The notes beneath the pieces are model-generated. The model worked only from the letters and a program-made list of their open reading frames with translations, was not told the origin of the DNA and did no database searches. From Candidatus Moraniibacteriota bacterium (GTDB taxonomy: Bacteria > Patescibacteriota > Minisyncoccia > Moranbacterales > UBA1568): 54,017 nucleotides of DNA. How positions within the stretch are numbered: the first letter of the stretch is position 1; each line of letters starts with the position of its first letter. This document shows, piece by piece, positions 37,878 through 48,018 of the stretch. The stretch lies in the NCBI GenBank assembly GCA_903854995.1, contig CAINXS010000067.1:1-54017 (forward strand). Reading direction: 5' to 3'. Position numbers and translations under genes: made by a program.

Positions 37878-38537
37878 ATGATCAAGGCTCCGCTCTACAA
37901 CGTGAAAGGCGAGAAGACAGGGGAAATCGAACTCCCCGAAGCCGTGTTCGCCGTGCCGAGTAACGACACGTTGCTCCATCAGGTCTACGTGGCCATTTCG
38001 GCGAATCTTCGTTCCCCGATCGCCCATACGAAGGACCGTGCGGAGCGCGCCGGTTCCGGAAAGAAGCCGTGGAGGCAGAAGGGGACCGGTCGTGCCCGTA
38101 TCGGACAGGTCCGCGCTCCTCACTGGCGGAAAGGCGGTATCGTGTTCGGTCCGACGAAGGATCGGAATTTTTCCAAGGAGGCGAACAGAAAGATGCGCCA
38201 GAAGGCGCTTCGTATCGCCCTCTCAGAGAAACTTCGCGGAGACAAGGTCCGGTTCGTGGAGGGATTCGCGTTTGAAGATCGGAAGACGAAGTCGTTTTCG
38301 GCGCTGCTGGCCGGTCTCGGTATCGGTGCCGGGAAACGGACGCTCGTCGGGTTCGCCCGTGAAGAACGGGAGACGGAACGGATGAGTCGAAATATCGATC
38401 GCGTCGAGAACGTGCTTTCCGAGAACATGAGCGTATACGATCTGCTCCAGAGCGAATACCTTGTCGTCACGAAACAGTCGGTCGCGATGTTCGCGGAGCG
38501 CTTTTCCGGGAAGGAAGAGACGTCGGTCAAGAACTAG
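37878..38537 (+). CDS. rplD: 50S ribosomal protein L4
   Basis: GSGKKPWRQKGTGRARIGQVRAPHWRKGGIVFGP. Confidence 0.98.
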   Translation: MIKAPLYNVKGEKTGEIELPEAVFAVPSNDTLLHQVYVAISANLRSPIAHTKDRAERAGSGKKPWRQKGTGRARIGQVRAPHWRKGGIVFGPTKDRNFSKEANRKMRQKALRIALSEKLRGDKVRFVEGFAFEDRKTKSFSALLAGLGIGAGKRTLVGFAREERETERMSRNIDRVENVLSENMSVYDLLQSEYLVVTKQSVAMFAERFSGKEETSVKN

Positions 38538-38546
38538 GAAACGAAT

Positions 38547-38912
38547 ATGGCACTCATCAAGAAAGACGCGATAAGGAAAGCGGTGAAGCGCGAGGCTCCG
38601 AAAGGCGGGGACACGCTTCAGGGACAGTCGCACGCCGGGCGTGTCCTGTTGTCCGCCCGCATGACGGAGAAGGCGTATGTCCTGAACTCGCTCAACCAGT
38701 ACGTGTTCCGGGTCGCGAAGGATGCCACGAAGGAAGACGTGAAACGGGCGGTCGGGGTCGCCTACGGCGTTCATGCGGAAAAGGTCCGGATGATCAACGT
38801 TTCGGCTCGGAAGAGGGCTTTCGGACGGACGGTCGGAACCACGTCGGGAATGAAGAAAGCGATCGTCACGCTGCCGAAGGGCGAAGAGATCGTCCTGTTC
38901 AAGGGAGCCTAG
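38547..38912 (+). CDS. rplW: 50S ribosomal protein L23
   Basis: MTEKAYVLNSLNQYVFRVAKDATKEDVKRAV. Confidence 0.95.
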   Translation: MALIKKDAIRKAVKREAPKGGDTLQGQSHAGRVLLSARMTEKAYVLNSLNQYVFRVAKDATKEDVKRAVGVAYGVHAEKVRMINVSARKRAFGRTVGTTSGMKKAIVTLPKGEEIVLFKGA

Positions 38913-38937
38913 CACGCAACACTAGAATCGAACGAAT

Positions 38938-39771
38938 ATGGCCATCAGGATCTACAAGAAGAACCACGCGGGACGCCGCTTCATGACTATCGTGAAGCCG
39001 GACCAGGTGACGCCGGGCGCGAAGTCCGAGAAGTCGCTCATGCGTCCGATCAAGCAGCTCGCCGGTCGCGGCGGAGGGAAGATCTCCGTCCGTCATCAGG
39101 GGGGCGGGCACAAACGCGCGTATCGTCTCATCGATTTCCGCCAGGACAAGCATGGTATTCCGGCGAAAATCGCGCAGATCGAACGCGATCCGAACCGGTC
39201 GGCGCTTATCGCGCTCCTCAATTTCGCGGACGGAGAGAAGCGCTATATCCTCGCGACATCCGGCATGAAGGTCGGTCAGCAGATCCTGTCCGGGCCGGAG
39301 GCGCCGGTCGCGGAAGGGAACCGACTCCGTATCAACGACATCCCTGCGGGAACGGTCATCTGCAACATCGAGATGAAGATCGGCCGAGGCGGGCAGATCG
39401 TCCGGAGTGCCGGAACGAGCGCGACCCTGATGGCTCTCGAGGGAGGAATGGCACAGGTGAAGCTGACATCCGGCGAGGTCCGGCTCGTGTCCAAGGAATG
39501 CTACGCGACCATCGGACAAGTGAGCAACTTCGAACACGGTGTCGAACGGATCGGTAAGGCGGGACGCAACCGCTGGAAGGGCATCCGCCCGTCGGTCCGC
39601 GGAACGGTTATGAACCCGGTCGACCATCCGCACGGAGGAGGAGAAGGTTGTCAGCCGATCGGTCTCAAGGGGCCGAAGACGCCGTGGGGTAAGCCGGCTC
39701 TCGGCAAGAAGACCCGCAAGCGCAAGAAGGCGAGCAACAAGTACATCGTGAAACGTCGGGCGAAGAAGTAA
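38938..39771 (+). CDS. rplB: 50S ribosomal protein L2
   Basis: [26 protein letters not shown]-like ([14 protein letters not shown]). Confidence 0.98.
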   Translation: MAIRIYKKNHAGRRFMTIVKPDQVTPGAKSEKSLMRPIKQLAGRGGGKISVRHQGGGHKRAYRLIDFRQDKHGIPAKIAQIERDPNRSALIALLNFADGEKRYILATSGMKVGQQILSGPEAPVAEGNRLRINDIPAGTVICNIEMKIGRGGQIVRSAGTSATLMALEGGMAQVKLTSGEVRLVSKECYATIGQVSNFEHGVERIGKAGRNRWKGIRPSVRGTVMNPVDHPHGGGEGCQPIGLKGPKTPWGKPALGKKTRKRKKASNKYIVKRRAKK

Positions 39772-39893
39772 TCTGCCAGTGGACTCACAACTGACGACTC
39801 ACAACTTATAACCAACCAGGAACGGGAACGAAGGAGTTGTTTGTAGGGTCGTAAAAAGTTGTATGTTGTAAGTTGTAAGTTTAGAGAAACGAT

Positions 39894-40241
39894 ATGTCTC
39901 GAAGCCTCAAGAAAGGACCATACGTAGATCCGAGAGTGACTAAAAAGCTCGAGGGTCGAAAGATCGGTGACAAGACCGTCATCAAGACGTGGTCCCGAGC
40001 CTGCACGATCTCGCCGGAAATGGTCGGATTCACCTTCGGCGTCCACAACGGAAAGGATTTCATCCCGGTGTACGCGACGGAGGAGATGGTCGGCCACAAG
40101 CTCGGTGAGTTCTCTCCGACGAGGAAGTTCCAGCGGCATGGCGGCAAGATCCAGAAGGAAATGGATTCGGCGGCGAAACAGCGCGACCTCGAGGCGAACA
40201 AGGCGGCAAAGGCGGCAGCAGGAGGTCCGAAGAAGAAATAA
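39894..40241 (+). CDS. rpsS: 30S ribosomal protein S19
   Basis: [13 protein letters not shown]...[30 protein letters not shown]. Confidence 0.98.
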   Translation: MSRSLKKGPYVDPRVTKKLEGRKIGDKTVIKTWSRACTISPEMVGFTFGVHNGKDFIPVYATEEMVGHKLGEFSPTRKFQRHGGKIQKEMDSAAKQRDLEANKAAKAAAGGPKKK

Positions 40242-40272
40242 TTCCAGGTGATTCGAATCTGAGAACACGGTT

Positions 40273-40803
40273 ATGCAGGTAACAGCAAGACTCAACAACC
40301 TGAAGATCGCCCCCCGGAAAGTCCGTCTCGTGGCTCATGTGATCAAGGGAATGTCCGCCGATGCGGCGCTCATCGAGCTTTCCAAGCAGGTGAAGCGTTC
40401 GTCGGAGCCCATGAGCAAGCTCCTTCGGAGCGCGATCGCGAACGCGGAGCACAACTTCGGGATCGATCCCTCGAACCTTTTCGTCCGTTCCGTCCTTGTG
40501 GGCGACGGCAAGCGCCTCAAACGCTGGCAGCCCCGGGCATTCGGACGGGCCAACCAAATCCTTCACCGTCTTTCGAACGTATCCCTCGTCGTAGAGGAGC
40601 GGATCGAAGGATTGAACCGCAAGGAGGTCCGGAGGGAGGAGGCGAAGAAGGCCACCCTGCCGAAAAAGACGAAGGAGACGGAAGGAAAGGTGGTCCTCGC
40701 GGCGGACGAACGGAAAGAGACGAAGAAGGACTCGTCCGTGAAACAGGAAATGAAGGAGAGAAAGAACGCCGTCAAACGGGTTTATCAGAGGAAATCGATC
40801 TAA
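40273..40803 (+). CDS. rplV: 50S ribosomal protein L22 with charged C-terminal extension
   Basis: ARLNNLKIAPRKVRLVAHVIKG...; extra K/E-rich tail. Confidence 0.95.
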   Translation: MQVTARLNNLKIAPRKVRLVAHVIKGMSADAALIELSKQVKRSSEPMSKLLRSAIANAEHNFGIDPSNLFVRSVLVGDGKRLKRWQPRAFGRANQILHRLSNVSLVVEERIEGLNRKEVRREEAKKATLPKKTKETEGKVVLAADERKETKKDSSVKQEMKERKNAVKRVYQRKSI

Positions 40804-40813
40804 CACACTCGCT

Positions 40814-41482
40814 ATGGGACAGAAGATTCATCCGATCGGGTTCCGGCTCGGCGTGACCGCGGGATGGAAATCGCGCTGGTTCGACTCGAGGAACTTCCAG
40901 AAGACGCTCCGCGAGGACGTCGAAATCCGTGAGTTCATCACGAGGAAGTGGAAGGCCGCCGCGATCGCCGACGTGCATATCGAACGCTCCGCGAACACGC
41001 TTCGGATCATCATCAACACTTCCCGCCCGGGCGTGCTTATCGGACGTGGCGGTACGGGAGTCGAGGACCTGACCCGTGTCATGAAAGCGCGATTCTTCCG
41101 CGGACGGAAAGTCGACCTCAAGATCGATATCATCGAGGTCAAGTCGCCGGACCAGAACGCCTCGCTGGTCGCACAGGCCGTCGCGGAACAGCTCGAGAAG
41201 CGTATGCCGTTCCGTCGGATACTCAAGGGTACGATCGAGACCATCATGAAGCAGCGTGAGGTGAAGGGGGCGAAGATCGAAATTTCCGGACGGCTCGGCG
41301 GCGCCGAAATGTCCCGTCGGGAATGGACTTCCAAGGGAGAGATTCCGCTTCATACGCTCCGCGCGGACATCGATTTCTCGAAAGCCGAAGCGAGGACGAC
41401 CTATGGGACGATCGGAGTGAAGGTCTGGATCAACAAGGGGGAGAAATTCGAGGATCGCGAGGCGAAGGAATCCGCGGAATAA
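40814..41482 (+). CDS. rpsC: 30S ribosomal protein S3
   Basis: [23 protein letters not shown]. Confidence 0.98.
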   Translation: MGQKIHPIGFRLGVTAGWKSRWFDSRNFQKTLREDVEIREFITRKWKAAAIADVHIERSANTLRIIINTSRPGVLIGRGGTGVEDLTRVMKARFFRGRKVDLKIDIIEVKSPDQNASLVAQAVAEQLEKRMPFRRILKGTIETIMKQREVKGAKIEISGRLGGAEMSRREWTSKGEIPLHTLRADIDFSKAEARTTYGTIGVKVWINKGEKFEDREAKESAE

Positions 41483-41519
41483 GACCGAACGACGCTACAA
41501 GAAGATTGAAGACAACCGT

Positions 41520-41942
41520 ATGTTGCTCATGCCACGAAAAGTGAAACACCGGAAAGCCCATCGCGGCGGATGGCCGAAAGGCCCGACCGACAAAGGGGCT
41601 CGCGTCAGCTTCGGAAGCTTCGGCCTGAAGGCCATGGAGACCGGGCTCATCTCCGCGAGGCAAATCGAGGCGGCACGACGTGCCATCACTCGGCATATCC
41701 TCCGCGGCGGAAAGGTCTGGATCCGCATTTTCCCGGACAAGCCGATCACCAAGAAGGGTGAGCAGACCCCGATGGGTAAGGGAAAGGGAAGTGTCGACCA
41801 CTATGTGGCGAAGGTACAGGCCGGAAAGGTGCTCTTCGAACTCGACGGCGTTTCGCGGGAGGCGGCGGCGGAAGCGATGCGGCTTGCGTCACACAAGCTG
41901 TCGGTAAAGACGAAGTTCGTCGACCGACACGGAACCGAATAA
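41520..41942 (+). CDS. rplP: 50S ribosomal protein L16
   Basis: [13 protein letters not shown]...[36 protein letters not shown]. Confidence 0.98.
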   Translation: MLLMPRKVKHRKAHRGGWPKGPTDKGARVSFGSFGLKAMETGLISARQIEAARRAITRHILRGGKVWIRIFPDKPITKKGEQTPMGKGKGSVDHYVAKVQAGKVLFELDGVSREAAAEAMRLASHKLSVKTKFVDRHGTE

Positions 41943-41952
41943 GGGCAACCGT

Positions 41953-42147
41953 ATGAAGATGAAAGAACTCCGTGAGAAAAGCCGTGGTGAGCGCGAGAAA
42001 CTCCTTCTCGACCTCCGAACGAAGGTCCGCGAACTCCGGTTCTCGGTCGCCGGACGGGAGACGAAGAATCACCGCGAATATCGGGCCCTGAAAAAGGACG
42101 TCGCACGGGTGATGACCCTCGGGCACGAAGAGGAATTAAACGCATAG
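41953..42147 (+). CDS. rpmC: 50S ribosomal protein L29
   Basis: MKMKELREKSRGEREKLLLDLRTKVRELRF. Confidence 0.95.
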   Translation: MKMKELREKSRGEREKLLLDLRTKVRELRFSVAGRETKNHREYRALKKDVARVMTLGHEEELNA

Positions 42148-42154
42148 AAGACCT

Positions 42155-42427
42155 ATGGCAACCACGAAGCAGACAACCGAACAAACGACCTCGAAGGCGC
42201 CGACGCTGCGTGGGACCGTGACGAGCGCCAAAGCGGCGAAGACGATCACGGTCGAGGTGAAGACCCTCAAGGTCCATCCGAAGTACGGGAAGCGGTACCG
42301 CTCCTCGAAGAAGTACCTCGTGCATGCGCCGGAAGGGACATACGCGGAGGGCGATACGGTGACGTTCCGCGAGTGCCGACCGCTTTCCAGCAGGAAGAGA
42401 CACGAGGTGGTCACGGACGCGAAGTAA
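42155..42427 (+). CDS. rpsQ: 30S ribosomal protein S17
   Basis: LRGTVTSAKAAKTITVEVKTLKVHPKYGKRYRSSKKYLVH. Confidence 0.96.
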   Translation: MATTKQTTEQTTSKAPTLRGTVTSAKAAKTITVEVKTLKVHPKYGKRYRSSKKYLVHAPEGTYAEGDTVTFRECRPLSSRKRHEVVTDAK

Positions 42428-42453
42428 GTCATGAAGACGGCTGAAGCACGCAT

Positions 42454-42825
42454 ATGATACAGGCAGAAACACGGCTCAGAGTGGCCGACAATTCCGGAGC
42501 GAAGGTGATCGAGTGCTTCAAGGTGCTCGGTGGGACGAGACGACGCTATGCCGCCATCGGTGATATCGTGGTCGCGTCCGTGAAATCCGCCGAACCGCGT
42601 GGCGCGGTGAAGAAGGGCGACAAGGTTCGGGCCGTTATCGTCCGACAGACGCGGGAGTATCGCCGGAAGGACAACTCCTATATCCGATTCGACGAGAACG
42701 CCGCGGTCATCCTCGATGCGAACGGCGTCGATCCGAAGGGTACCCGTATTTTCGGTCCGGTCGCGCGCGAGCTTCGCGAAAAGGGATTCTCGAAGATCGT
42801 CTCGCTTGCGCAGGAGGTGCTCTAA
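42454..42825 (+). CDS. rplN: 50S ribosomal protein L14
   Basis: [27 protein letters not shown]. Confidence 0.98.
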   Translation: MIQAETRLRVADNSGAKVIECFKVLGGTRRRYAAIGDIVVASVKSAEPRGAVKKGDKVRAVIVRQTREYRRKDNSYIRFDENAAVILDANGVDPKGTRIFGPVARELREKGFSKIVSLAQEVL

Positions 42826-42955
42826 CGTAAGCTTCCGTAGCTTCGAGAGCTTCATAAGCTTCGTTCGAAAGAAAGAAGTTGATGAGGCTTAAGAAGTTGG
42901 GAGCCGGGAAGCTTGGAAGCTCGAGGAAGCTAATGAAGCTAACGAAGTCAGGATT
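42826..42955. repeat. Degenerate AAGCT-rich tandem tract in the rplN-rplX spacer
   Basis: aagcttccgtagcttcgagagcttcataagcttcg...gaagctaatgaagctaacgaagtc. Confidence 0.85.
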
Positions 42956-43261
42956 ATGAAACTGAAGAAAGGAGACGAAATCGAGGTGATCGCCGGAAAG
43001 GACCGCGGAAAGCGCGGGAAGGTTTCGAGCATCATCACCAAGGAAGACAAGGTGATCGTCGAGGGCGTGAACGTCATGACGAAGCACGTCAAGGCGGGGC
43101 GTGACGGAAGCAAGGGAGAGCGTATCGAGAGGCCGTTCCCGATACATGTCTCGAACGTGATGCTTGTCTGCCCCCATACCGGAAAGCCGACGCGCGTCGG
43201 ATATGCCGTCGAGGGCGGGGAGAAGGTCCGTGTGAGCCGGCGTTCCGGCAAGGCGATCTAA
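42956..43261 (+). CDS. rplX: 50S ribosomal protein L24
   Basis: MKLKKGDEIEVIAGKDRGKRGKVSSIITKEDKVIVEGVNVMTKH. Confidence 0.97.
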   Translation: MKLKKGDEIEVIAGKDRGKRGKVSSIITKEDKVIVEGVNVMTKHVKAGRDGSKGERIERPFPIHVSNVMLVCPHTGKPTRVGYAVEGGEKVRVSRRSGKAI

Positions 43262-43286
43262 CGAGAGCGATTATCCGAACAACCGA

Positions 43287-43847
43287 TTGAGTATGAACCA
43301 GCCGATCATGAAAACGAAATACCGGGAAATCCTTCCGGAGCTCGGAACAGCCCTGGGTGCGAAGAACGCGCTGGCTCTTCCGCGTATCATGAAGGTGACG
43401 GTGAACGTCGGAATCGGGAAGTTCCAGAAGGAGCAGGCCCGTGTCGATGAGATACTTGCGGCATTGACGGCCATCACCGGGCAGAAGCCGGTCCTCGCCA
43501 AGGCGCGCAAGGCCATCGCCGGCTTCAAGATCCGTGAAGGACTCGAAGTCGGTACGCGAGTGACGCTTCGCGGTCGCCGCATGTGGCAGTTCCTCGATCG
43601 GTTCTTCTACGCGACGCTTCCCCGAACCCGTGACTTCCAGGGTATTCCGGTTTCCTCGGTGGACGCCTCCGGGAACTGCAATATCGGACTTCGGGAGCAT
43701 ATGATCTTTCCGGAAGTCGTTCCCGAAAAGGTGCAGACGGTCTTCGGTCTCCAGGTCACGATAACGACGACGGCGAAGAATCGGGAAGGCGGACTGGAGC
43801 TGTTCCGGAAACTCGGACTCCCGTTCCGGACCGAGGAAACTAAGTAA
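43287..43847 (+). CDS. rplE: 50S ribosomal protein L5
   Basis: YREILPELGTALG...MKVTVNVGIGK...ITGQKPVLAKARKAIAGFKIREG. Confidence 0.97.
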   Translation: MSMNQPIMKTKYREILPELGTALGAKNALALPRIMKVTVNVGIGKFQKEQARVDEILAALTAITGQKPVLAKARKAIAGFKIREGLEVGTRVTLRGRRMWQFLDRFFYATLPRTRDFQGIPVSSVDASGNCNIGLREHMIFPEVVPEKVQTVFGLQVTITTTAKNREGGLELFRKLGLPFRTEETK

Positions 43848-43871
43848 CGACGACCCCTAAATGTATCTCTT

Positions 43872-44057
43872 ATGGCGAAGACTTCAGTAATAGCGAGGGC
43901 ACTCAAGCATCCGAAGTTCTCCACGCGCATCGTGAGGCGGTGCTGGAAGTGTGGTCGGAAGCACGGGTATCTCCGCCGCTACGATCTCTGCCGGATCTGC
44001 TTCCGTGAACTCGCGTCGAAAGGCGAGATTCCGGGAGTCAGGAAATCCTCGTGGTAA
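43872..44057 (+). CDS. rpsN: 30S ribosomal protein S14 type Z
   Basis: [39 protein letters not shown]. Confidence 0.97.
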   Translation: MAKTSVIARALKHPKFSTRIVRRCWKCGRKHGYLRRYDLCRICFRELASKGEIPGVRKSSW

Positions 44058-44149
44058 TCGGGATCGGTTTCCAGGTCCGACCCTTCGGGAAGCGAAGAGG
44101 GGCTCGGAAACGGGAAGTCGATGAATGCTATACAGTAAGAACCTAGACT

Positions 44150-44560
44150 ATGTTGGACCCAATCGCAGACATGCTCACCAGGATTCGAAACGCGCAGCGC
44201 GCCGGACACAAGACGGTCTCGGTGCCCGCTTCGAAGCTGAAGTTCGCCATCGCGGAGACGCTCCTTTCGCGCGGTTTCATCGAGGCCGTCGAGAAGCAGC
44301 GTGACGAGACCGGAAAGAAGGAATCCCTCGAGATCACGCTCAAGTACGTCGAGCGGTCGTTGCTTCGACGTGATCCGGCCATCATCGGGATACGACGTAT
44401 CAGCAAGGAGGGATGCCGCGTGTACGCGAAGAAGGGCGAGATCCGCAAGGTGAAGAACGGATACGGCCTGGCGATCGTCTCGACCTCGAAGGGCGTGATG
44501 AGCGGTGAGGAGGCGTATACCAAAGGACTCGGAGGAGAGTATATCTGTGAGGTCTGGTAA
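44150..44560 (+). CDS. rpsH: 30S ribosomal protein S8
   Basis: DPIADMLTRIRNAQRAGH...GYGLAIVSTSKGVMSGEEAYTKGLGGEYICEVW. Confidence 0.97.
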   Translation: MLDPIADMLTRIRNAQRAGHKTVSVPASKLKFAIAETLLSRGFIEAVEKQRDETGKKESLEITLKYVERSLLRRDPAIIGIRRISKEGCRVYAKKGEIRKVKNGYGLAIVSTSKGVMSGEEAYTKGLGGEYICEVW

Positions 44561-44564
44561 TATT

Positions 44565-44610
44565 CAAGTCGAAAGTCTAAAAGTCAAAAGTCGAAAGTCA
44601 CGAGCGGACA
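44565..44610. repeat. Period-7/8 AAGTCGAA-type tandem tract
   Basis: caagtcgaaagtctaaaagtcaaaagtcgaaagtcac. Confidence 0.9.
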
Positions 44611-44662
44611 GGCTTGGGATCGGCGGAATGACTGAGAAGATAATGAAGCTAATGAAGCCGTT

Positions 44663-45199
44663 ATGAGTCGAATAGGAAAAAAACCGGTTCACGTCACGAA
44701 GGGCGTTGAGGCATCCGTGAAGGCGAACGTCGTGACCGTAAAGGGCCCGAAAGGTGAGCTTTCCTTCGCGCATCATATCGATGTCGAGGTCGCTCTCGCG
44801 GAAGAGACGTTTACCGTGACCAAGCGAGGCGAGTCGAAACGCGCTGCGGCCGTCTGGGGAACGACCGCCAAGGTGCTTTCGAACATGATCGAAGGTGTAA
44901 CGAACGGTTTTCAGAAGCAGCTCGAGCTCAACGGCGTCGGATACCGTATGGCGGTCGCGGGAAAGAAGATCAATCTCGCGCTCGGTTTCTCTCATCCGGT
45001 CGAGGTGGCCATTCCGGCAGGCATCGAGGCGAAGATCGAGGGAAACGTCTTGACGATAACCGGCATCGACAAGCGGGCGGTCGGACAGTTCGCCGCGGAA
45101 ATCCGTCGCCTGAAACCGGTGGAACCGTACAAGGGGAAAGGCTTCAAGTACGTCGGCGAAATCGTCCGTCGGAAGGAAGGGAAGAAGTCATCTTCCTAA
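44663..45199 (+). CDS. rplF: 50S ribosomal protein L6
   Basis: MSRIGKKPVHVTKGVEASVKANVVTVKGPKGELS. Confidence 0.98.
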   Translation: MSRIGKKPVHVTKGVEASVKANVVTVKGPKGELSFAHHIDVEVALAEETFTVTKRGESKRAAAVWGTTAKVLSNMIEGVTNGFQKQLELNGVGYRMAVAGKKINLALGFSHPVEVAIPAGIEAKIEGNVLTITGIDKRAVGQFAAEIRRLKPVEPYKGKGFKYVGEIVRRKEGKKSSS

Positions 45200-45227
45200 T
45201 CGTGAATAGATTGTTTTTCATACGCAT

Positions 45228-45584
45228 ATGCTGAAGCAGATACTGAGGAACCAGGAACGGAGAAGGCGGGCGCGTCGCGTGCGCGCGAAGGTGTCCGGCA
45301 CCGCCGAGCGGCCGAGACTTTCGGTTTTCCGGAGTCTTCGGAACCTGACCGTCCAGGTCATCGACGATATTTCCGGGAAAACGGTCCTGGCCGTCAGCAT
45401 CCGCGATTTGGGAAAGGACGCGAAGAACACCGTCGAAAGCGCCGTTCTTCTCGGGAAGAAAGTCGGCGAGAAGTGTCTCGCTGCCGGCATCCAGACGGTC
45501 GTGTTCGATCGTTCCGGATATCGTTATCACGGGAAGGTGAAGGCCGTTGCCGATGGGGCGCGCGAGGCCGGACTCCGGTTCTAA
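45228..45584 (+). CDS. rplR: 50S ribosomal protein L18
   Basis: RRRARRVRAKVSGTAERPRLSVFRSLRNLTVQVIDD. Confidence 0.97.
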   Translation: MLKQILRNQERRRRARRVRAKVSGTAERPRLSVFRSLRNLTVQVIDDISGKTVLAVSIRDLGKDAKNTVESAVLLGKKVGEKCLAAGIQTVVFDRSGYRYHGKVKAVADGAREAGLRF

Positions 45585-45602
45585 GCAATTCCGAACAACG
45601 TT

Positions 45603-46157
45603 ATGGCAATGAAACAACAGTCGAAGGGACGGCGCGGCGGCGGACGCCGGGAAAAGCCGGAATATGATCAGAAACTTCTGTCGCTCGCGCGCGTGACCCG
45701 CGTCGTGAAAGGCGGTCGCCGGTTCCGTTTCCGCGCGACACTCGTGATTGGGAACCGCAACGGAAAGGTCGGCGTCGGCGTCGCAAAGGGAAACGATGTC
45801 TCGGATGCCATCCAGAAGGCCTTCAACGACGCGAAGAAGAACATCGTCTCGGTTCCGCTCGTCAACGGGACAATCGCCCATGACGTGTACGCGAAGGAAG
45901 GCAGCGCGAAGGTACTTCTCAAACCGGGTAAGGAGGGTCGCGGACTCATCGCCGGCGGGGCGGTCCGTGCCGTGTCCGATCTGCTCGGGGTGAAGGATAT
46001 CGTCTCTAAGTCGCTCGGCTCCTCGAACGCGCTCAATCTCTCCCGCGCCACGGTCCGCGCGTTCGGTCAGCTCAAGAACGAACCGCCTGCGGCCAAGGAA
46101 GTCTCGACCGAGACCGAAGCCAAGGCCGAAGCGCCGTCGACCGAATCGAACCAGTAA
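45603..46157 (+). CDS. rpsE: 30S ribosomal protein S5
   Basis: RVTRVVKGGRRFRFRATLVIGNRNGKVGVGVAKG. Confidence 0.98.
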   Translation: MAMKQQSKGRRGGGRREKPEYDQKLLSLARVTRVVKGGRRFRFRATLVIGNRNGKVGVGVAKGNDVSDAIQKAFNDAKKNIVSVPLVNGTIAHDVYAKEGSAKVLLKPGKEGRGLIAGGAVRAVSDLLGVKDIVSKSLGSSNALNLSRATVRAFGQLKNEPPAAKEVSTETEAKAEAPSTESNQ

Positions 46158-46169
46158 GAGAAGAACCGT

Positions 46170-46610
46170 ATGCAGATCCATTCCTTATCCGTCGAGAAGA
46201 AGCCGGGACGCAAGCGTGTCGGCCGTGGTGGTAACCGGGGCAAGACCGCCGGACGCGGAACGAAGGGACAGAAATCCCGTTCCGGAGCCTCCGTCGATCC
46301 GCTGTTCGAAGGCGGACGATCTTCAATCATCGATCGCTTGAAAAAGGTGAAGGGATTCAAATCCCCGCACGCGAAGCGCGTCACATTGACCCTTTCCTTT
46401 CTCGAGCGACATTTCGACGCCGGCCAGGAAGTCAGCCGGGAAACGTTGCTCGCGAAGAAGCTGTTCTCGCCTAAGTGCGTGACCGGCGGATTCAAGGTCG
46501 TCGGGGGTGGAGAACTTTCCAAGGCGCTCGTCTTTGATTCCCGTATCCGCTTTTCCGATACCGCGCTCGAGGCCGTGAAGAAAGTCGGGGGGACTATCCG
46601 TGAGGACTAG
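46170..46610 (+). CDS. rplO: 50S ribosomal protein L15
   Basis: KKPGRKRVGRGGNRGKTAGRGTKGQKSRSG. Confidence 0.96.
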   Translation: MQIHSLSVEKKPGRKRVGRGGNRGKTAGRGTKGQKSRSGASVDPLFEGGRSSIIDRLKKVKGFKSPHAKRVTLTLSFLERHFDAGQEVSRETLLAKKLFSPKCVTGGFKVVGGGELSKALVFDSRIRFSDTALEAVKKVGGTIRED

Positions 46611-46651
46611 TTTTCCGCTATACTGGGAACGTAACCCTTTCCGATACCCTC

Positions 46652-47923
46652 ATGATGCGCGCGTTCCGACAGGTATTCGCCGTCTCCGAACTCCGGGAGA
46701 AGATTCTCTTCATCCTCGGAGTTCTTGTCGTATACCGATTTGCCGCCAATATTCCGATGCCGGGAGTCAATATGGCCGTCCTTTCGAACCTCTTCGATCA
46801 GAACAGCATGCTCGGACTCCTGAATGCCTTTTCCGGAGGTGGCTTGAAGGGCGTTTCCGTCGTCATTCTCGGAGTGGCGCCGTACATTTCCGCTTCCATC
46901 ATCATGCAGCTTCTGACCATGGCCGTACCGGCGTTGGAACGGATCCAGAAGGAAGAGGGTGAGGCCGGTCGCCGAAAATTTACGATGTGGACGAGATGGA
47001 TCACTCTGCCACTCGCGGCCGTACAGGCGTTCGGCATGATCACCCTGCTCAAATCGCAGGGAGTCATCGCGGTGTCGTCTCCGGCGACGCTCGCGGTGAT
47101 GATCGTGACAGCCGTGGCCGGAACGGTCTTTCTCATGTGGCTCGGCGAGCTCATAACCGAGAAGGGTCTTGGAAACGGCGTTTCCATGATGATTTTCGCC
47201 GGCATCATCGCCGGACTGCCGGTATCGTTCGCTAGGTTCCTCTCGACATGGGACCCGGCTCAAATCTTTTCCTACCTGCTTTTCCTCGCGGTCGCCGTCA
47301 TAACGATCGCGGGAGTCGTTTTCGTGAACGACGGACAGCGGGTCATTCCGGTGTCATATGCGAAACGGATGCGCGGGGCCCGGGTATACGGCGGGGCGTC
47401 GACCCATCTGCCGCTCCGGGTGAACCAGGCCGGCGTCATTCCGATCATCTTCGCCGTGTCGATCATCCTGATTCCGAAAATGGCGGCGAGCTACCTTTCG
47501 CAGTCGGGGTCCGGTCGCGTCGCCGACATCGCCTTCGCGGTCAACGCGTTCCTGGCCGATCAGTGGGTCTACGCCGGACTGTATTTCCTCCTGGTCGTCG
47601 TCTTCACGTATTTCTATACGGCCGTCGTCTTCGATCCGTTCAAAATCGCGGAAAACCTTCAGAAACAGGGAGGATTCATTCCGGGAATCCGTCCCGGAAC
47701 CGCTACGGCGGAATATCTCGGGCGCGTCATCAATCGTATCACGCTCGGAGGGGCGTTGTTCCTCGGCGTCATCGCGGTTCTGCCGTCCGTCATCCAGAAC
47801 GTGACGAACATCCAGTCGCTCACCCTCGGAGGCGTGTCGATACTCATCGTGGTGTCCGTCGTGCTCGAGCTCATGAAGCACGTCGAAGGGCAGCTTTCCA
47901 TGCGCAGCTACGAAGGGTTTTAG
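46652..47923 (+). CDS. secY: Protein translocase subunit SecY
   Basis: YRFAANIPMPGVN, GVAPYISASIIMQLL, LPLRVNQAGVIPIIFAVSII, GFIPGIRPGTATAEYL. Confidence 0.98.
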   Translation: MMRAFRQVFAVSELREKILFILGVLVVYRFAANIPMPGVNMAVLSNLFDQNSMLGLLNAFSGGGLKGVSVVILGVAPYISASIIMQLLTMAVPALERIQKEEGEAGRRKFTMWTRWITLPLAAVQAFGMITLLKSQGVIAVSSPATLAVMIVTAVAGTVFLMWLGELITEKGLGNGVSMMIFAGIIAGLPVSFARFLSTWDPAQIFSYLLFLAVAVITIAGVVFVNDGQRVIPVSYAKRMRGARVYGGASTHLPLRVNQAGVIPIIFAVSIILIPKMAASYLSQSGSGRVADIAFAVNAFLADQWVYAGLYFLLVVVFTYFYTAVVFDPFKIAENLQKQGGFIPGIRPGTATAEYLGRVINRITLGGALFLGVIAVLPSVIQNVTNIQSLTLGGVSILIVVSVVLELMKHVEGQLSMRSYEGF

Positions 47924-47924
47924 A

Positions 47925-47980
47925 CTGTCAAAAAAGTCGATAGTCTGAAAGTCGGAAGTCCGAACGTCAGGAGACGAAAT
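47925..47980. repeat. Degenerate GTC-AAA heptad tract
   Basis: gtcaaaaaagtcgatagtctgaaagtcggaagtccgaacgtc. Confidence 0.8.
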
Positions 47981-48018
47981 CGTACGTGTGGTCTGTCCGG
48001 GCTTTTGACGTGTAACTT

